DNA of 64,000 bases from contig NW_026623056.1 in assembly GCF_023065955.2 (NCBI RefSeq), positions 82,397,256 to 82,461,255 on the forward strand. Reading direction: 5' to 3'. The DNA is from Ursus arctos (lineage: Eukaryota; Chordata; Mammalia; Carnivora; Ursidae). Below are positions 10,669 through 22,345 of this stretch, piece after piece. The position numbers and the translations under genes are program-made. Under the pieces are notes generated by a model. It did no database searches and had not been told where the DNA came from. It saw only the letters and a list, made by a program, of their open reading frames with translations. The stretch's first letter is position 1, and each line of letters opens with the position of its first letter.

Positions 10669-11164
10669 TAAAGTGGTCTTTTTAATATAGAATAGTTTCA
10701 GATTTACAGGACGGTTGTCAAAATAATACAAAGAATTCCTGTGACCTCTCACCCATTTTCTGCAATTTGCATTTGTTACCAGTAATGAAACAACATTGAT
10801 TGATACATTACTATTCACTAAACTCTGCACTTACTTGCATTTCATTGTTTTCCCCTAATTTCCTTTTTCTGTTCTAGAATGTCACCCAAGATAACACATT
10901 ATGTTTTGTCATCATGTGTCCTTGGGCTCTGAGTTTCTCAGAGTTTCCTTGTTTTTGGTAACCTTGACAGTTTTGAGGACTACTGGTTCAGAGATTTTGT
11001 AGAATGTCCCTCAGTTTGCGTTTGCCTAAAATTTTTCTCATGCAGAGACCGGGAGGGTAGGTTTTGGAGAGGAAGACCTTACAGAGAAAGTGCCACTTTC
11101 ATCCCACCAGATGTTAAACATGGTCACCTGGCTGAGATCCAAATTTGTTCTATAGTACTTGTAA

Positions 11165-11167
11165 TTT

Positions 11168-11210
<43 letters not shown>

Positions 11211-11213
11211 TTT
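11165..11213 (-). repeat. (TTTA)n microsatellite
   Basis: About 12 nearly perfect TTTA units forming the SINE's A-rich tail on the reverse strand; a likely length-variable site. Confidence 0.95.
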
Positions 11214-11397
11214 TAAGATTTTATTTATTTATGTGACAGAGCGACAGCCAGCGAGAGAGGGAACACAGCAGGCGAGTGAGAGAGGAAGAAGCAGGCTCCC
11301 AGCAGAGGAGCCCGATGTGGGACTCGATCCCGGAACGCCGGGATCACGCCCTGAGCCGAAGGCAGACGCTTTAACGACTGTGCCACCCAGGCGCCCC
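11171..11397 (-). mobile_element. CAN-SINE with 20-bp target duplication and expanded tail
   Basis: Reverse SINE flanked by an exact 20-bp duplication (11151-11170 and 11398-11417, starting TATAGTACTTG). Its tail has grown into about 12 TTTA units (from 11165), far longer than the other SINE tails here. Confidence 0.97.
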
Positions 11398-11460
11398 TAT
11401 AGTACTTGTAATTTTTAAAAGTTCCTTTCAGCTCATCCCCATCAGTGGCCGTGTCATGAA

Positions 11461-14379
11461 AAGTTGTTGGATTATTGTCAGATTTGGGAAAATTTATTGA
11501 GTTTCATTTATGACATGAAGATTTAGGAGAATTTTCCATAGACCAGCTTCTGGCTGGGTTCCTTTTGAATCTTGCTGTCCTCCAGTCTCCACATAATCCC
11601 AGGGCCTGGCTCTAAAGACACATCCATACTCCAGTACAAAACCCGACCGTGTACCTTCATGTCATCGGGCTCGGTGAATTGGCACAAAGGGTGGTAGAAA
11701 CGCTCCTGGCCGCCGCTCTGACCTTAGGGTGGCTAGCAAAGACTATGGAAGTAATTATGAACCACATAAATGTGTCATACTAAACCCAAACTACATGTCC
11801 CCTTAGCTTGTTCCCCAAAATGCGGCAGCCACGCCAACACCATGTAGCGCAAAAGGAAATGTGACAAATGGTTAGTTGGAGTGGAAGGGGACAATGGCCT
11901 TAACCTACTGCAGGTAAAATAGCTTGCTTTTACAGGTTTTATAAAAACATGTGAACGTATTGCTAGAACCCCCTTTGGGTCCTAGGAAGAGGCTCGTTCA
12001 AGGGAGGAGCCCTGAAATTTAAGAGTCATTAGACTGGACATGATCTGGCTCAGCACATGCCCTCGTATGCACACTGACCCCCCGGCCCTGGATCCAAGAA
12101 GCTGCAGCTTGAACCACGAGCTCCACCGTCTCTGGAAATGAGATGCGGGAAAGATTCTCCCCCATGCTTGCTTTGCCATGTCACCACCTTCTGATTCAGA
12201 ATCTGGAGAGCGTGCTTTTGACTGACTGAGTGTAGATCGCATGTCAGCACCCTGGCTGCTGGGGAGGCTGGGAATGTAGCTGTTAACTTGAGCTTGTAGT
12301 GGGGAGGCCAAGCTCTAGGGAGGAACCTCCTAACTAAAGAGGAAGGTTCATTGCTTGAATCTGCATAACGAAACATGAAATGATACGAAGATGGTTAGTT
12401 ACCTGGAGGAGGAGGGTGGATGTGAGGAGATCAGGAACGCGACTTCTTAATGTGAACATTTCCGTATCATTTTGAGTTTTGGAACATGTACATATATTAT
12501 CCAGTGACAAATAAAACATTTTAAAGGGTAATATAATCGCAGGACCAAATGTCACAAATTGAGGTAACGTCTTTCTTTAATTAGCAGTCTCAGCAAGGAT
12601 TAAAGACGCGACAACACAAAGTACACTACGTTTAAATCTGTGTTATTTAATGCTACCAAATCCATTGGGCCAGTTTGCTGTCCTCCTTTCTTTGCCTATT
12701 TTGGCATGCTCCCAGATGACTCATTTTCACAATAGCACCATGAATTGGCAGTGATTACCTCGCTAGGGCGGGGAGAAATGGTGTGGATTTCCCATACAAT
12801 GCAATGTAATATGACTTGGTTTCTTGTCGGGAGATTTCAGAACAGTTTCTCACACACAATAGAGCCCTGTCAGAACCAAACACCCTGAGGGGGAATGAAC
12901 CAGTGAAACGATTCTGAAGATTTGCTTATTGTCCAGAGGTGAATCCTTAGGGCTTGTCATGTTGCACTGGGGGTGGGGAGGATGCAAAATTACTATCCAA
13001 GAAGAGAAGTGGAAGTTTCCAGAAAGTGTCCTCTGAGGCCATCTTTGTCCATCAAGAAGATCAGATTCTTCTTTGAGAAGAGAAAGCCCTGATGGAGAAG
13101 ACAAGGAGAGGACCCAGCCAGGACGATATTCAAAATATTTAACAATTTATATAGGATGAAACTGACAACCAGAGTGGACTCCAGTTGTTACCCTAGTATC
13201 ACTGTATTGCTGATTTTTTGAACCCTGTTCTTGATCATCCACATCAGCATTTTCACCAGGGCTTCTAGAGCTTCTCCAGAGCTCTAAAACCCATGGGATC
13301 CAGGAGGAGGAGGCAAAGAGACAACTAGATCCTAACTACCACCTTTCATGGGAACAGTCAGGTGATACCACATAATCCATACAGACCCTGGACACATATG
13401 AGAATGTGCTCCTAGCACTTAGTGGGTGTTTGATAATACGTTTGACTTAGGGAGAAACATAAGTGCTCCCTAAGAGTAAGATTTAAGGTGATGTCCCTGA
13501 AACTCAGTCTATTCAGGTACACAGAAGGTGTTCAATAAGTATTAAATACAGATCGATCAAATAAATGTGTTGGCTACAGGCTCCGCCAAAATCCTTACGT
13601 AGGGCTCTTCCACCTGACTTTTGTCTTAGAGATGCTCAATACTCCCGTTCAAATCCAATCTGATCTGGTCTGAGAGGTGGGTTGGGGGCGGGGAGAGCTT
13701 GGTTCTGAATTGGATTTTTTTTCTTGGCAGGCTAGGCATGAATCTGCTGTTCATAGGCTTGTGAAGACTCTCCTTGAGGATGCTTGCATTCACCTGTGGC
13801 CTTGGTGGGACCAAGCCCTTGTTTCCCACCCCAAAGAGAAAGGAAGCTTGTCCTCTTTGGACGCTATCTGGAGCCTATCATCTGCTCCCACACCCCAGCC
13901 CTGTGCCTGACCATCAGCACACATGGAGCGTCAGTTATTATGGATATGATTATCTGCTCCATGGACAGCTCAAGCTCTATTTAGCTTGGAAACTCTCAGG
14001 CACTCAAATTAGTTGTCATAACCAATGTGATTCCAAATACCTATTTCGTTGGATTTTTTAAAAGTTTTTTCAGTTGGACCACTCCAGTGGTGGATTTTTA
14101 AAATCAGAGATACACATCACAGGACAAGCACTCAGTAAGAACAAGCTCCTGGTATCTCAGCCCTGCGTAGACCCTCCCTCTTCATGTCTGCTCAGTTCCC
14201 TATCCAGGCTGTCGGGTTTTATTTCCTGTTATAATCCTGAGATTGCCCCTTGGATACAAGGACAGTTGAGTTTCCATCTGATCCTCTGCTGCATAGTTGA
14301 TCCTTTGATCTGCCCTGGGGATCCAAGGATAGGCCTCCCTGATCAAGAATGACACCTGTGTGCAGGAGAGGATTTACCT
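11461..14379. other. Unassigned 2.9 kb
   Basis: No named interspersed repeat or coding region recognised. Traces such as 'acagaaggtgttcaataag' near 13520 could be an L2/MIR 3' end. Open frames overlap on both strands without a conserved domain. Confidence 0.35.
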
Positions 14380-14930
14380 TGTCAAATAAAGATTTGGCCT
14401 TTGCCCTCAGCTCCTGGAAGATGACCTCTAAGTCCTTGGAATGTCCTGCCTTTGTTTACCTGGGGGCCCTAGACCTTAGTCTTTGCTACCAATGTGATTT
14501 ATGGTGGGGGGCCTTGGGCCATATATTAATTTAATGTCTGGAGGAGCTGGAGACAAAGTTCAGCCATGCAGATGAGCCCCAATAAAAACTCTGGACTGCA
14601 AGGCTTGAACTGCCCTGGTTAATAATAATCTGCTGCTTGTCGCCACACATGATATTGTATCATAGAAATAGGTGCTCTTGGCACAACTCATGTCTGATGA
14701 CTCCTGGACCCTGCCCTATACACCTCTTTCCTTGGCCGATTATAATCAGTATCCCTTTTCTGTAATAAACCATAACCATGAGCACATGACTTTTCTGAGT
14801 TTTGTGAGGCCTTTGAGCAAATGACTAAGCCTGAGGGTGGTCTTGGGGACTCCTGAACTTTGCAACCCTAAAAGCAGAATGCCGGCATTAACCCACCTGG
14901 CCAGAACTCCCGTGGGGAGCAACAAATATC
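14380..14930 (+). mobile_element. Probable ERV solo LTR, family not assigned
   Basis: LTR-like 3' half: 'gtatcccttttctgtaataaacc' region (14750-14772) with an AATAAA signal, then 'ttttgtgaggcctttgagc', 'agcctgagggtggtcttgg' and 'gggactcctgaactttgc', resembling the R/U5 segment of mammalian ERV LTRs. A second AATAAA lies at 14581. The 5' border is a guess, and no internal retroviral sequence is visible. Confidence 0.45.
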
Positions 14931-15985
14931 TTCATCCCAAACCTTGGGGACATTCTATTCTTATTCTCATCCCAGTTAACAGCTGTCTTCTTAGTCACCC
15001 CATGCTTAGAACAGTCTCATTCTACCACTGACCTTTGCAGGCTTCTTTGCCTCATTCTCAAACTGTGTCAAGCCATTCCTCTTCCTATTTATCTTCTTAT
15101 AGAAATATCTCCCTTTTCTGTATTACTACCTTCTTTTGTCAGGCACACATCTCAGGCTCATACCTATCCAAATGAGATCCTGCTTCTAACAGTCAAGTCC
15201 TGAACCATCAGAATTCACCATAGCTTCATGCTGGCATTTGCATAGCATAGCAGCTTGTTCAAATAAATTCCAATATACAGACACAAGGAGATCTAGTCAA
15301 AAGAACCCAGGATATTTACTATTTATCACAGAACTACATGTGGAGGTCTTGATGTAAATGCAAAAAGTCAGGAGGCCCCTGAATTGTGCAGAAAGAAATG
15401 ACATGAGAATTGGAAAAGACAATTCGGCAGCTTTTGTAAGACAAATCCATCAGATACAGAGAGAAAATTAGATTTCCTATTCTATTTTTTTGATAGTGAT
15501 CCAATTAATGCTTGAGCTAAATGCCATTTGCAACAGCATCATGTTTCTTTAAATCTCAGATTAAATGCAGGAGAAGTGCAGTAAAAACATGATAATTTGA
15601 ATCAGTTGGTAAAGAGCTCCCTATGAGTTAATGACAGTTAGAATTACAGAATTTAGTGGAAGAAAAACAATTATATGACTTCCAAGTACTTACATAAATT
15701 AATAAAAAGGGTAACCAAATAAATGTCTTATGGGTCAATTGTAATAAGTAGACAATTTTCCTATGCCATTTCACAGTATTTTAATCCAAACTGGTGTTAC
15801 TCAAGTGCTTTAATAATGTGGAAAATCATTTCTACTCTTAGTTAGGTTAAATATTTTCCTTCCAAATCATCTAATATTGTTTGGTAAACTTTGCAAAATA
15901 GTAATTTTTGTCTCTCATGAAGATAAAGTTAGAAGGAGGAGAAAAGATGGGAGGGAGGCTGAAATTAATAAAGAATTGCTTAATT
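14931..15985. other. Repeat-free, AT-rich kilobase
   Basis: No recognised transposon, simple repeat or coding pattern. The 15400-15980 part is AT-rich but not low-complexity. It is one of the few unbroken unique stretches and so a reasonable place to look for conserved noncoding DNA. Confidence 0.4.
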
Positions 15986-16003
15986 TGAATGAGTTGGCAT
16001 ATA

Positions 16004-16199
16004 TTTTTTAAATTTTTTGTTTATTTATTTATTTGAAAGACAGCGATAGAGAGCACAAGTGGGGTGGAGGGGCAGGAGGAGAGAGAGAAGCAGACTCCCC
16101 ACTGAGCAGTGAGCACGTTGCGGGGCTTGATCTCAGGACCCCAGGATCATGACCCGAGCAGAAGGCAGACACTTAACCGACTGAGCCACCCAGGCGCCA
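16004..16199 (-). mobile_element. CAN-SINE
   Basis: Reverse SINE with a GAGCCACCCAGGCGCC head at its right edge. The flanks TGAATGAGTTGGCATAT (left) and TGAATGAGTCGGCATAT (right) differ once, indicating an older insertion. Confidence 0.93.
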
Positions 16200-16574
16200 T
16201 GAATGAGTCGGCATATTTTAGATCTACAAAATCAAGAGATGGCTTGCTTTCCACAGATAAAGTAGATACATCCTGGAAAATGTATGGTCCAAGTAGGTAC
16301 GATTAACTCTTCCCCTCGTTCCTTTATTTATTCTTCCATAAACTCATTCATTCAGCAAACATCTCTTTAAGACCCATGTCATGTCGGGCCCCATGTTTAG
16401 TTTCGGAAATTCCAAGATGTGTAAAACACTGTGTCCTCAAGTACTCCACCGGGGGTTCCAAATGACTACAATTCGGCATAAATGGCCTCCTGGTGTGTTC
16501 TCACAGAGCCCAGCGTGGGAAAAACTCACCTTCTTCCTGAGGTTAGAACTAGATGTTTTCTAGTCTTCCTTTAA

Positions 16575-16904
16575 GGTCACATGGGGCCACATGACTCAGT
16601 TCTCGTAATGGAATATAGACAGAAGGCATGCTGTCTACACCTGGGTCTAGGCTTTAAGGGATAAGCATACTTCATTCTTTTTCCCCCCTGAAACCAAGAC
16701 ACAGTGGTTCAGTTTTGGCCACAAAAGAGGACAATGTCCTTGGGTCTAGGGAATGATGGAGCAATGACTAGACAACCTGGAAGAAATTGAGTCACTGCCC
16801 ACCAGCCTGGCGCCCCTGAAGGAGCAGATGGAACAGAACTGCCCACACACTTGGCACACTCACTTCGGTTCTGTCACTTGAAGGGGAAAAAAACAACTAT
16901 AGTT
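16575..16904 (+). mobile_element. Ancient MLT1-like LTR remnant
   Basis: Order of 'cacatggggccacatgactc', 'tctcgtaatggaatatagac' and 'gaagaaattgagtcactgc' resembles old MaLR LTRs, which share 'ggtgg ccatgtgac' and 'ccaatgggatgtgag' blocks. Highly diverged, so tentative. Confidence 0.4.
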
Positions 16905-17370
16905 TTAAAACCATTTTATGATCGAGTCTATTTATTTTTATTATGAGAAGTTTTAAACATAGAGCAAAGCTAAAGGAATTATACAGTGGACACCCACATG
17001 CTCCCAACCTGGATTGTACCACCAACATTCTACAATACGTTTCTTCATGATTACAAATCTATCCATCTCTCCACCCATCTATTCATCCATCATCCATTAG
17101 TCCTTCTTACTTTCTGGACATAATTCATAGTATATTGCAGACTTCTCCTAAGTTCTTCAGCATGCATAGTATTAATTAGACTTTAATCATTCTTTTTCTC
17201 TTGAAGTAAACTTCATACACAATGAAAAGCACAAACTGTAATTGTGTAATTGTTGGATTTGGACAAATATGACACCCACATAACCCAAACCCTATCAAGC
17301 AAAGGTCATTTCATTTCTCTACATGTTCTTTTAAGAGTATTTCTGTCACAGCAGTTTAGTTTTACCCTAA
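16905..17370 (-). mobile_element. Old L1M-type 3' UTR-like sequence
   Basis: 'ttattatgagaagttttaaac', 'atacagtggacacccacatg' and 'ctacaatacgtttcttcatg' match the style of an old reverse-strand L1 3' end. A (CATC)n-like tract lies at 17055-17098. Confidence 0.45.
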
Positions 17371-17384
17371 CTCACACAGAGTAA

Positions 17385-17610
17385 TAATTTTAATAATAGC
17401 TCCAAGAGCTAAACATCTTTTATGTGTCAGGAATTATCTATACACATCTTATTTAATTTTTATAATAATGTTATGATGGAGGTATGATTAGCTCTGTCCT
17501 GCAGCTCAGAAAAATGAGGCATAAGAAACCGTCCAGGTTCACCCAGCTGGTAAGTGGCAGAGGTGAGCTCTGCAACCAGGTGTGTCTGATTCCAAGGTCT
17601 GCTGACTTCT
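17385..17610 (-). mobile_element. MIR
   Basis: Reverse MIR: 'aataatagctccaagagc', 'tgtgtcaggaattatc', 'agctcagaaaaatgaggc', 'tcacccagctggtaagtgg' and 'gtgtgtctgattccaaggt'. It covers almost the full element. Confidence 0.8.
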
Positions 17611-17689
17611 CTCTCTTCCCAGGGTGACTGACCTTGCCTGGGGCTCAAAGAAGCTTAGCTTCACACAGCAAGGACACCTCGAGCCTCAG

Positions 17690-18130
17690 TCCTTGAAGAC
17701 TGAGCTGAATCCATTCACCAGAAGGACAAAGCAGGGATGAGCCTTCCAGGCAGAAGCGTCACATACAAAGGCAATGAAGTGTGAGGTTGTAGCACTTTGA
17801 GAATTGCTAATGTCTTCATCTGCCTAGAGCTTAGGATAGTGTTGTAGGGGCAGCGGAAGATGAGAGTTAGAGGTGACCAGGATTCCAGTGCTTTGCTAAG
17901 CAGATTGGACTTGCTTCTCTAGGCAGTGGGGAGCCATCAAAGGGGTCTAAGCAGGGAAATGACATAATTAGATTTGCATTTTAGAATGCAATTTTAAAAT
18001 ACCTTGGGGGATATAGAAAATTATATGGGAAAAATACAGGAGCTAAGGAGACCAATTATGACACAGGTGAAATAGTCTAGAGGCTTAAGGATCCAAACTA
18101 GGGCAGGTGCTATGAAGACCAGGGGCACAG
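17690..18130 (+). mobile_element. Probable old interspersed repeat, unnamed
   Basis: 'ggcagtggggagccatcaaa', 'taagcagggaaatgacata' and 'agatttgcattttagaa' are phrases I associate with an ancient repeat found throughout mammalian genomes. I cannot name the family reliably. Confidence 0.35.
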
Positions 18131-18179
18131 CTGGGGAGACAGATCACCGGGTCCTGATCAGGTTATCCCAACATCCTGA

Positions 18180-18740
18180 ACCAGGCTTCCATCTCTTCTG
18201 TATGTTCTCCGGTTAAGAAAATCTCTGTTTTGTGGTGAGAACCCTACAACATCCTTTACTCCCTTCCATAGTCTGCGGCTTATCTTCTAATTCTCTCGTT
18301 ACTGTCTTTTGCAGAACAGAAGTTTTAATTTTAACGAAGTCAGCTTCTCAACTCTTTCTTCCATGAATTGTGTCTTTGGCATTGCATCTGAAAAGGCTGG
18401 GATTGGGGGCGCCTGGGTGGCTCAGTCGTTAAACGTCTGCCTTTGGCTCAGGGCGTGATCCCAGGGTCCTGTGATCGAGCCCAGCATCGGGCTCCCTGCT
18501 CCTCTGGGAGCCTGCTTCTTCCTCTCCCACTCCCCCTGCTTGTGTTCCCTCTCTCGCTGGCTGCCTCTCTTTCTGTCAAATAAATAAATAAAATCTTTTT
18601 TAAAAAATTTAAAAATAAATAAAAAGGCTGGGGTTGATACCTAAGTCATGTCGGTTTTCACCTCTGTGAGCTCTTAGTTTTATGGTTTTGCATTTTACGT
18701 TTATGTCTAGGATCCATTTTGAGTTAATTTTTGTTGCCAT
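18180..18740 (-). mobile_element. Old L1 ORF2 fragment
   Basis: Reverse-strand ORF2 landmarks flank a SINE: 'gtcttttgcagaacagaag', 'tttaacgaagtcagcttctc', 'gtgtctttggcattgcatc', then after the SINE 'tgtctaggatccattttgag'. The CAN-SINE at 18406-18621 splits it. Confidence 0.7.
18406..18621 (+). mobile_element. CAN-SINE
   Basis: Complete SINE (GGGCGCCTGGGTGGCTCAG head). The flanks AAAAGGCTGGGATTG (18391-18405) and AAAAGGCTGGGGTTG (18622-18636) differ once. It sits inside an old L1 ORF2 fragment. Confidence 0.96.
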
Positions 18741-19271
18741 CTGACTTTTCAACTCTTGTTCCCTCCCTTGCCATCCCTGAGAGAGGGCAAGGAGATTCAG
18801 TGGCAGATGTGAATCCCAGCCCCAGTGCTAACAAGATAGGCACCCTCGAACAGGGTAAATGATGTTCATGGTCGTCGAAGGGCTCAGGCCTTCTGCAGGT
18901 CAAACTCGTTTTGGGTTTGGGTTTAGAGGGCATTCTCGGTTTCTAAACTGCAGAATGATCTTTGGGTGCATCAACAGGTTTATTGTACATGTGGAGAAGC
19001 AACTGCCCCACGGGACCTCCTGAGCCCACTTGCTCCCACTCAGGAAGGGCTGTGCTGCAAACCAAAGGACAGTCCCTTCCAATCTTGCAGCCCTGTCTAA
19101 CCAGGGAGACTGTTGATGCATAAGCTATAAGGAAGGAAAAGGAAAAGGAAACCTGCATTTCAGGATGGATGAATGTGTTTTCCTTCTGGGAAGGTCTGGA
19201 TCCCCTTTCCAGCAGGAATCATGTTGTCGAGTAAGAGCTCTTCCTCTCTTTAGCTTTCTGTCTACAGACCT
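18741..19271. other. No recognised element
   Basis: Unique-looking sequence with a short GGAAAAGGAAAA purine run near 19132-19150. Confidence 0.35.
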
Positions 19272-19395
19272 CAGACCACTGGTTTTCACTTGAGTGCAGC
19301 ATCACTTGAAGAGCTTTGAGAAAACCTCAGATCCCTGTTTTACCCTATTGTCCAAGGAATCAGGTTCGGTTGGTATTTTAAGAAAAGTCCTCCTA
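19272..19395 (+). mobile_element. MER5A-like MITE fragment
   Basis: Starts ACCACTGGTTTTCACTTG, like the hAT-Charlie MER5 terminus, with 'gcatcacttgaagagcttt' inside. The right half is missing or eroded. Confidence 0.6.
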
Positions 19396-20469
19396 AGTCA
19401 GTTTTTACTGAGAATTTTCTAGATAGAATTTATGGACACTAAACTTGGTTAATAGTTTTTGTAGAATTAACATTTTGTAGCATAAGCATTTCTGATGGAG
19501 AAAGAATGGCAATACCTTGTTTTGCCCTGGCATATGGAAAGCCCAGGGTCCTGGGTTCTCCCCATTGCCGCCATGCCTCCACCCCCACCCCACCCCAGGA
19601 ACTTCACAGTTTTGAGGGCAGGGACTGAAGGGTTTTCATTTCAACCCATTTTAGATGCAGGGTCTGTTAAAGGGAAGGACACTGAAAAACTCTGAAGTCA
19701 AAGTTTCTGCCCAGATGAAATTTCAAAACATTTCAACCCATGGTCATTTTCCTGTCCACAAGTTGAAGAGAGCCACAATTTTCATTATTGATTTGTGAAA
19801 AGCAGGCCATGTGCTTCCACTCCCTCCCTTTCTTGCAAACCTCTTTCTTTTTAGGTGTCTCATTTGGCTCTTGGGGTGGGGGGGTCTTTCCCAGGCTGGA
19901 ATACAAGCACCCCATCTCTTGTAAGAAGCAAGTACACTTTCCTGAAGAAGAACCCTTCCTGTTCCCCTAGGAATGCTCTAGAAACAGGAACTTCTATCCC
20001 CGCCCCCCCCCCCCCCCCCCGTAGACTTTGATGTATTCTGATTCTAATGAACAACCAAGGATTTTCCAGATCTGGGCACAAAAGCATCTGTAGGGGAAGA
20101 TGAGAGTTTTCATTAGAGGGGTTGTGGGTGGAAGGGGAGGGGAGTTTAAGGGAGTCTGAAAACATGGCCACTACAAAGCTACAAGGGGCGCTGGTCTGGT
20201 GTCCAGGAGCCACCATGCAACAAGGATCACAGTCTGCTGACTGCTCCAGCCTCATGAGCTGTGAGTGTCCCATCACCTGCTAACGTCCTTGCCCTGGGCC
20301 CTCACCTCTTCTGCCAACTCCCCTCCCCCAAGAACAGGTTCTTCACCAAGGACCCTCTCCACGGCCACTCGATCCCCATGGATCCATCTACCTTTGACCA
20401 GGATCAGCCAGCTCCACTGTGGGTCACCTTCCTCAAGGGCCCCTCGTCCTCATCCCAGAATCCCATGTT
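19396..20469. other. Unassigned; contains C19 tract
   Basis: An uninterrupted run of about 18-19 C residues after CCCCG lies near 20000-20021; C-rich tracts also lie at 19572-19598. No repeat family or exon is recognised. Confidence 0.4.
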
Positions 20470-21249
20470 CCAGTTTCATAGAGCTGCCATGACCATGTAC
20501 AATGAACTGGGTGGTTCAGAGCAATGGAAATTTGTTGTCTCACAGCTCTGGAGGCTAGAAGTCCAAAGCTGTCAGCAGGGCCATGCTCCCTCCGAAACCT
20601 GTAAGGGAAGGATCTTTCCTAACCTCTTTTGAGCTTTCGGTGGCTCCAGACATGGCTTGGCTTGTAGCAGAGTCGTTCCCAATCTCTGTCTGTCTTTTCA
20701 AAAGAACACCAATCTTGTTATCTGCAACAACAGGGATGGATCTGGAGCGCATAATGGGAAGTGAAAGAGAAAAACAAACTCCAAACCATTCATATGTAGA
20801 ATGCAAGAACTGCAAATGAACAAAGGAAACAGAGACAAACAAAAACCAGACTCTTAAGTATGGAGAATAAGCTGGTGGTTGCGAGAGGGGAGATGGGGGT
20901 GGGTGGGTGAAATAGGTGTGGAGGATTAAGAGGGCACTAATGGTGATGAGCACTGAGTAATGCATAGAATTATTGAATCATTATATTATACACCTAAAAC
21001 TGATATAACAGTGTATGTTGGTTACACTTGAATACAAAAAAAAGAACCGCAGTCATACTGGAGTAGGGTGGGCTCTACAGTATGACCTCATCTTAACTGC
21101 TTACATCTGCGGTGACCTTCTTTCCAGATAAAGTCACATTCTGAGGAACTCAGGGTTAGACTGTAATCTCTTTCTCTCTCTTACTCTCTCTCTCTCTTTT
21201 TTTTTGGTGGTGGTGGTGAGGATGAGTGTTACAATTTAACCCATAACAA
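20470..21249 (-). mobile_element. MLT1-type LTR split by an L1 tail
   Basis: Left part: 'atagagctgccatgaccatg', 'ctgggtggttcagagcaat', 'acagctctggaggctagaag'. Right part: 'cagtcatactggagtaggg', 'tatgacctcatcttaactgc' and a 'tttaacccataacaac' end. The order is that of a reverse MLT1 LTR. An L1 3' end interrupts it at 20715-21039. Confidence 0.8.
20715..21039 (+). mobile_element. 5'-truncated L1 3' end
   Basis: L1 3' UTR phrases 'gtggttgcgagaggggag', 'gatgagcactgagtaatgc' and 'tacacctaaaactgatataac', ending in an A-run. The flanks AAAAGAACACCAATC (20700-20714) and AAAAGAACCGCAGTC (21040-21054) match at 12 of 15 positions, a probable eroded target duplication. Confidence 0.85.
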
Positions 21250-22014
21250 CTGGGATTAGAAGGAGTTTGAACTGGAAGTGCCTGAACCCCTACACTGAGT
21301 TAATAGGACTCCCTCTTTCCCTCCCTCCACTCTTCCTTCCTTCCTTGTTTTTCCTGCCCCCTCCCTTGTTTCTCTTGCTTCTTTCCGTCCCTCTCTCTTG
21401 TCCCCTCTGTTTCTTCTCTCCGTTACCTGTGCCCCTGCCCGGTCCCTCATCCATCTGTTCATCTGTCCATCTCCTTGGGAGGCCCAGTGAGATGGCGCAG
21501 ATGAGGGATGTCAGGCTGCCGAGAATGGCACAACTCGCAGGCCCCAGGGAAGGGGGAGGAGGCCAGTCTCAATCTGAATGTCCTTCTGCTTTGGAAACCT
21601 TGTCTCTGCTGCCATTTTTAGCAGCAGCTTAACTTGCAGAGACGCTGCTCTGGCCCTCGCGTTGTCATCCCAACCCTGCAGGCGATGCCTTGGCTCTCCC
21701 TCCCTACTGTCACAGGACACCCGCTGCCCCGCTGACAGCCAGCCTGCTTTTCTGACATTGTGAGGCATCGGCCTGGACAGCCGAGGACAGTGCTGCAGTT
21801 GCCGTGGAAACCCAAGCGCCTGTGGGGACTCTAGTGGGACCCTGGTAGATCCCTGGAAAGGCCCGGGACAAGATGTCAAGGGCTTAGGGACGGTGATCAA
21901 CCTTCTGTATTAGGTGTTGTCTGTGGCTCCTGGGACGCCCTCATTCACCTTCACTGGGTCCCAGCCTGCTTCTCTGGTGAAGAATTACAAAACCTGGCTA
22001 CCTGCTGGAAATGG
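21250..22014. other. Pyrimidine-rich then GC-rich unassigned block
   Basis: The plus strand from 21300 to 21450 is rich in CCT/CTT units, so its long low-complexity open frames are not credible proteins. The block near 21480-21850 is GC-richer with scattered CpG, but I see no promoter architecture. Confidence 0.4.
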
Positions 22015-22345
22015 GACAATGGGTAATACACAAAACACCAACACAGACTCTTAAATACAGAGAACTAACAGGTGGTTGCCAGAGGGGAGGCGGGAAGGAG
22101 GATGGGTGAAATAGATTAACGGGACTAAGAGGCAGGAACTTCCAGTTACAAAATAAGTAAGTCTGGGGAGATGAAAAGTATAGCAGGGGAATAGAGTCAG
22201 TAAGACTGTAAAAACGTTGTTTGGTGACGGATGGTGACCACGCTTGTGAGCACCGAGCAATGTACAGAATTGTTGAATCATTATGTTGTTTACTTGCAAC
22301 TAATGGAACTGTAGGTTAATTATACTTCAGTAAAAATAAAGAAAG
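22015..22345 (+). mobile_element. Old L1 3' UTR
   Basis: 'aacaggtggttgccagagg', 'aaataagtaagtctggggag' and 'tacttgcaactaatggaac' follow the order of an L1M-type 3' UTR, ending in 'cagtaaaaataaag'. Confidence 0.6.

Larger units (their letters stand above)
10684..11460 (-). mobile_element. Old L1M-type 3' region
   Basis: Order of 'agtttcagatttacagg', 'cattgattgatacattac', 'gaccttgacagttttgagg', 'ggtttggagaggaagacc' style motifs matches a remembered old L1 3' end on the reverse strand. A CAN-SINE splits it at 11171-11397. Confidence 0.5.

Noticed and set aside
14581..14586. AATAAA as a gene polyadenylation signal
   Set aside because: It lies in a probable LTR and no upstream gene structure supports a transcript end.
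21267..21632. 121-codon frame with a Leu/Pro-rich start
   Set aside because: It begins in a CCT/CTT pyrimidine tract and shows no conserved domain or splice context.
21480..21900. Possible CpG-island promoter
   Set aside because: GC-richer than its surroundings, but CpGs are scattered and I see no accompanying first exon or core promoter pattern.
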